Shown: piece after piece, positions 62,701 through 64,000 of the stretch | Layout: every line of letters starts with the position of its first letter | Position numbering within the stretch: the stretch's first letter is position 1 | Position numbers and translations under genes: made by a program | From: Aphis gossypii | Lineage: Eukaryota; Arthropoda; Insecta; Hemiptera; Aphididae | DNA: 64,000 bases | Direction: 5' to 3' | Assembly: GCF_020184175.1 (NCBI RefSeq) | Contig: NC_065531.1 | Location: 60,714,806 to 60,778,805 of the forward strand | The notes under the pieces: generated by a model | Seen by the model: only the letters and a program-made list of their open reading frames with translations | Told to the model about the DNA's origin: nothing | Databases searched by the model: none

Positions 62701-64000
62701 ACTGAGATGTTCTTATATTTAAGTATCTAGGATATTACTTTTTATTTATAATTATTACTATTTGTATAAAAATGTTAGAGAAACACAGGATAATGAATTT
62801 ATTTACATTAAGAAAATTTTTTTTCACAGATTTAATATTAAGTTTTTGGGTTAGTTTTTTTTTTTAATTATTTTGTCTTGAAAAATTGTATATTATCTGG
62901 ATAAAATATAAGTCTATTATTTTTTATACAGGGGTTTTGAAAAGGCTGAGTGAATAAAAGAACATAATATTCTATTATTGGTCAAAAAAGTCTTGTTCTA
63001 AAAGAAATATAATAAATATAGTACCCTACAAAGACAATATTTCTGAAATGATTTACTACTTCGTTGATTACCTACTTTATACTCTAAAAGATTCCATTCA
63101 AAAGATTAAACGTGGAATGTGGATAATATATTATGATTTATGACTTTATAAAGAGAAAAGATAATATATGAATTGGGAAAATTACTTTTTCTTACCTTAT
63201 TTTAATACCTGCTTGTGTTTAATTTATTAATGGTGAGTGGTTACTTGATATACTTGTAAACTTATATTAATACTGTTTTTTAAACTTAAAGTTATTATTG
63301 TAAACAGAAATATTTTTTATTGATAAAATTATTATGGGAAACGGTATTTTTAATATACCTTTACGGCTTTATATCTTAGTAATTTAAGAATAAATAATTT
63401 AATTAAAACTATAACACTTAGTGTTTTTAACTTAAAGTTGATAATATTTATATGCTATATTACTATAAATACATGGGTTAGTTATTATAATATTATATGT
63501 TAATTGTGGGTACATATTATGATAAATTTGCATTTAGAAAAATTTTATAAACTATTTTTAAGTTAAATCTTTGTTATTAAAATTATTTATATCGATTATG
63601 TAAATATGAAGATATACATTGCGTATATTATAGATACACACATTACACACATACAAAGTTTTAATATATTAATATAGGTTTATAATAATACAATTATGAA
63701 TATAAGTTTAATAAAAACAAAATATATTATATTTCAATAAGACAATAATTATATATCTTATTAAATATAGATTATAATATGTTTAAATGATAAATTTGAA
63801 TAGGTACCTGATGAATGATTTTTAATAATAAAATAATAAATTTTATTAATTATTAAAAAAAATATATACATTTCAAGGGGATTGATTGTTAGATGTAGAT
63901 TGATATGGATAAATTAATTGTATTCAATAATTTAATTTTTGTCTCGTTAGTTCCGGGAAAACGTTTAAATGAATTGATTAATACCTACATAACAAATAAC
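59791..64000. other. Gene-free AT-rich stretch
   Basis: About 4.2 kb of very AT-rich DNA with no supportable gene, RNA or complete transposon, apart from the hairpin-like segment at 61791-61848. Confidence 0.5.
61791..61848. repeat. Hairpin-forming inverted repeat
   Basis: cagagcga at the left and tcgctctg at the right are perfect complements 42 bases apart, with partial pairing inside (aaatacg with cgtattt). It is GC-richer than its surroundings. It could be a tiny folded MITE remnant or a structured element. Confidence 0.35.

Noticed and set aside
1..64000. CRISPR arrays, bacterial operons, integrated virus or a biosynthetic cluster
   Set aside because: No regularly spaced repeats, Shine-Dalgarno-led gene runs or viral replication genes were seen; genes are spliced eukaryotic housekeeping genes.

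Overview
The window looks like nuclear DNA of an aphid (Hemiptera: Aphididae). The grounds are very AT-rich intergenic sequence, a recurrent 'taggtaggtac' motif, short AT-rich introns with GT-AG borders, GC-rich islands confined to 5' ends of genes, and many short non-autonomous DNA transposons. The species assignment is inference from composition and repeat style; no search was run.

Reading left to right: (1) 0-3 kb is repeat-rich, with an intact 140-bp hAT-type MITE at 2254 and one open 101-codon frame of unknown meaning. (2) 3.9-10.8 kb, minus strand, is a six-coding-exon gene for an 830-residue protein with TPR-like helices and a Lys/Asn/Gln-rich tail that I cannot name. (3) 10.8-20.2 kb is almost gene-free, with hAT debris and one weak candidate coding segment near 18 kb. 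(4) 20.2-21.4 kb, minus, is the axonemal dynein light chain 1 gene (DNAL1), recognisable along its whole length but with an apparent +1 frameshift in coding exon 2. (5) 22.1-23.1 kb holds two adjacent transposons, one a 768-bp element with perfect 12-bp terminal repeats and a perfect 8-bp target duplication. (6) 23.6-29.7 kb, minus, is the trifunctional purine gene GART (GARS-AIRS-GART), 17 coding exons, 1022 residues, intact. (7) 29.9-36.4 kb is gene-poor; it holds a possible short two-exon transcript at 33.7-34.0 kb and a dead mariner transposase at 36 kb. (8) 36.6-43.2 kb, plus, is a CpG-rich promoter and a WIP/verprolin actin regulator gene (nine coding exons, 465 residues) whose leader carries two overlapping upstream ORFs, one of them overlapping the main start. 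(9) 45.1-45.5 kb is a dead LINE reverse transcriptase. (10) 46.1-48.0 kb is a divergent pair: BLOC1S1 on minus and an MPLKIP/TTDN1-like gene on plus, about 460 bp apart. (11) 50.0-50.8 kb, minus, is an ING1/2-type PHD-finger protein in one coding exon, probably with a 5'UTR exon near 52.8-53.2 kb. (12) 53-64 kb has no recognisable gene; it contains a 238-bp element with perfect 27-bp terminal repeats, older hAT remains and a possible promoter or first exon near 59.7 kb.

The genes are housekeeping functions with no common pathway: purine synthesis (GART), endosome-lysosome trafficking (BLOC1S1), actin assembly (WIP), chromatin reading (ING), transcription/mitosis-linked MPLKIP, and sperm axoneme motility (DNAL1). 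I see no operon-like or biosynthetic cluster, no CRISPR, no rRNA or tRNA. All exon joins were worked out by hand from phase and GT-AG consensus and have not been checked against RNA.
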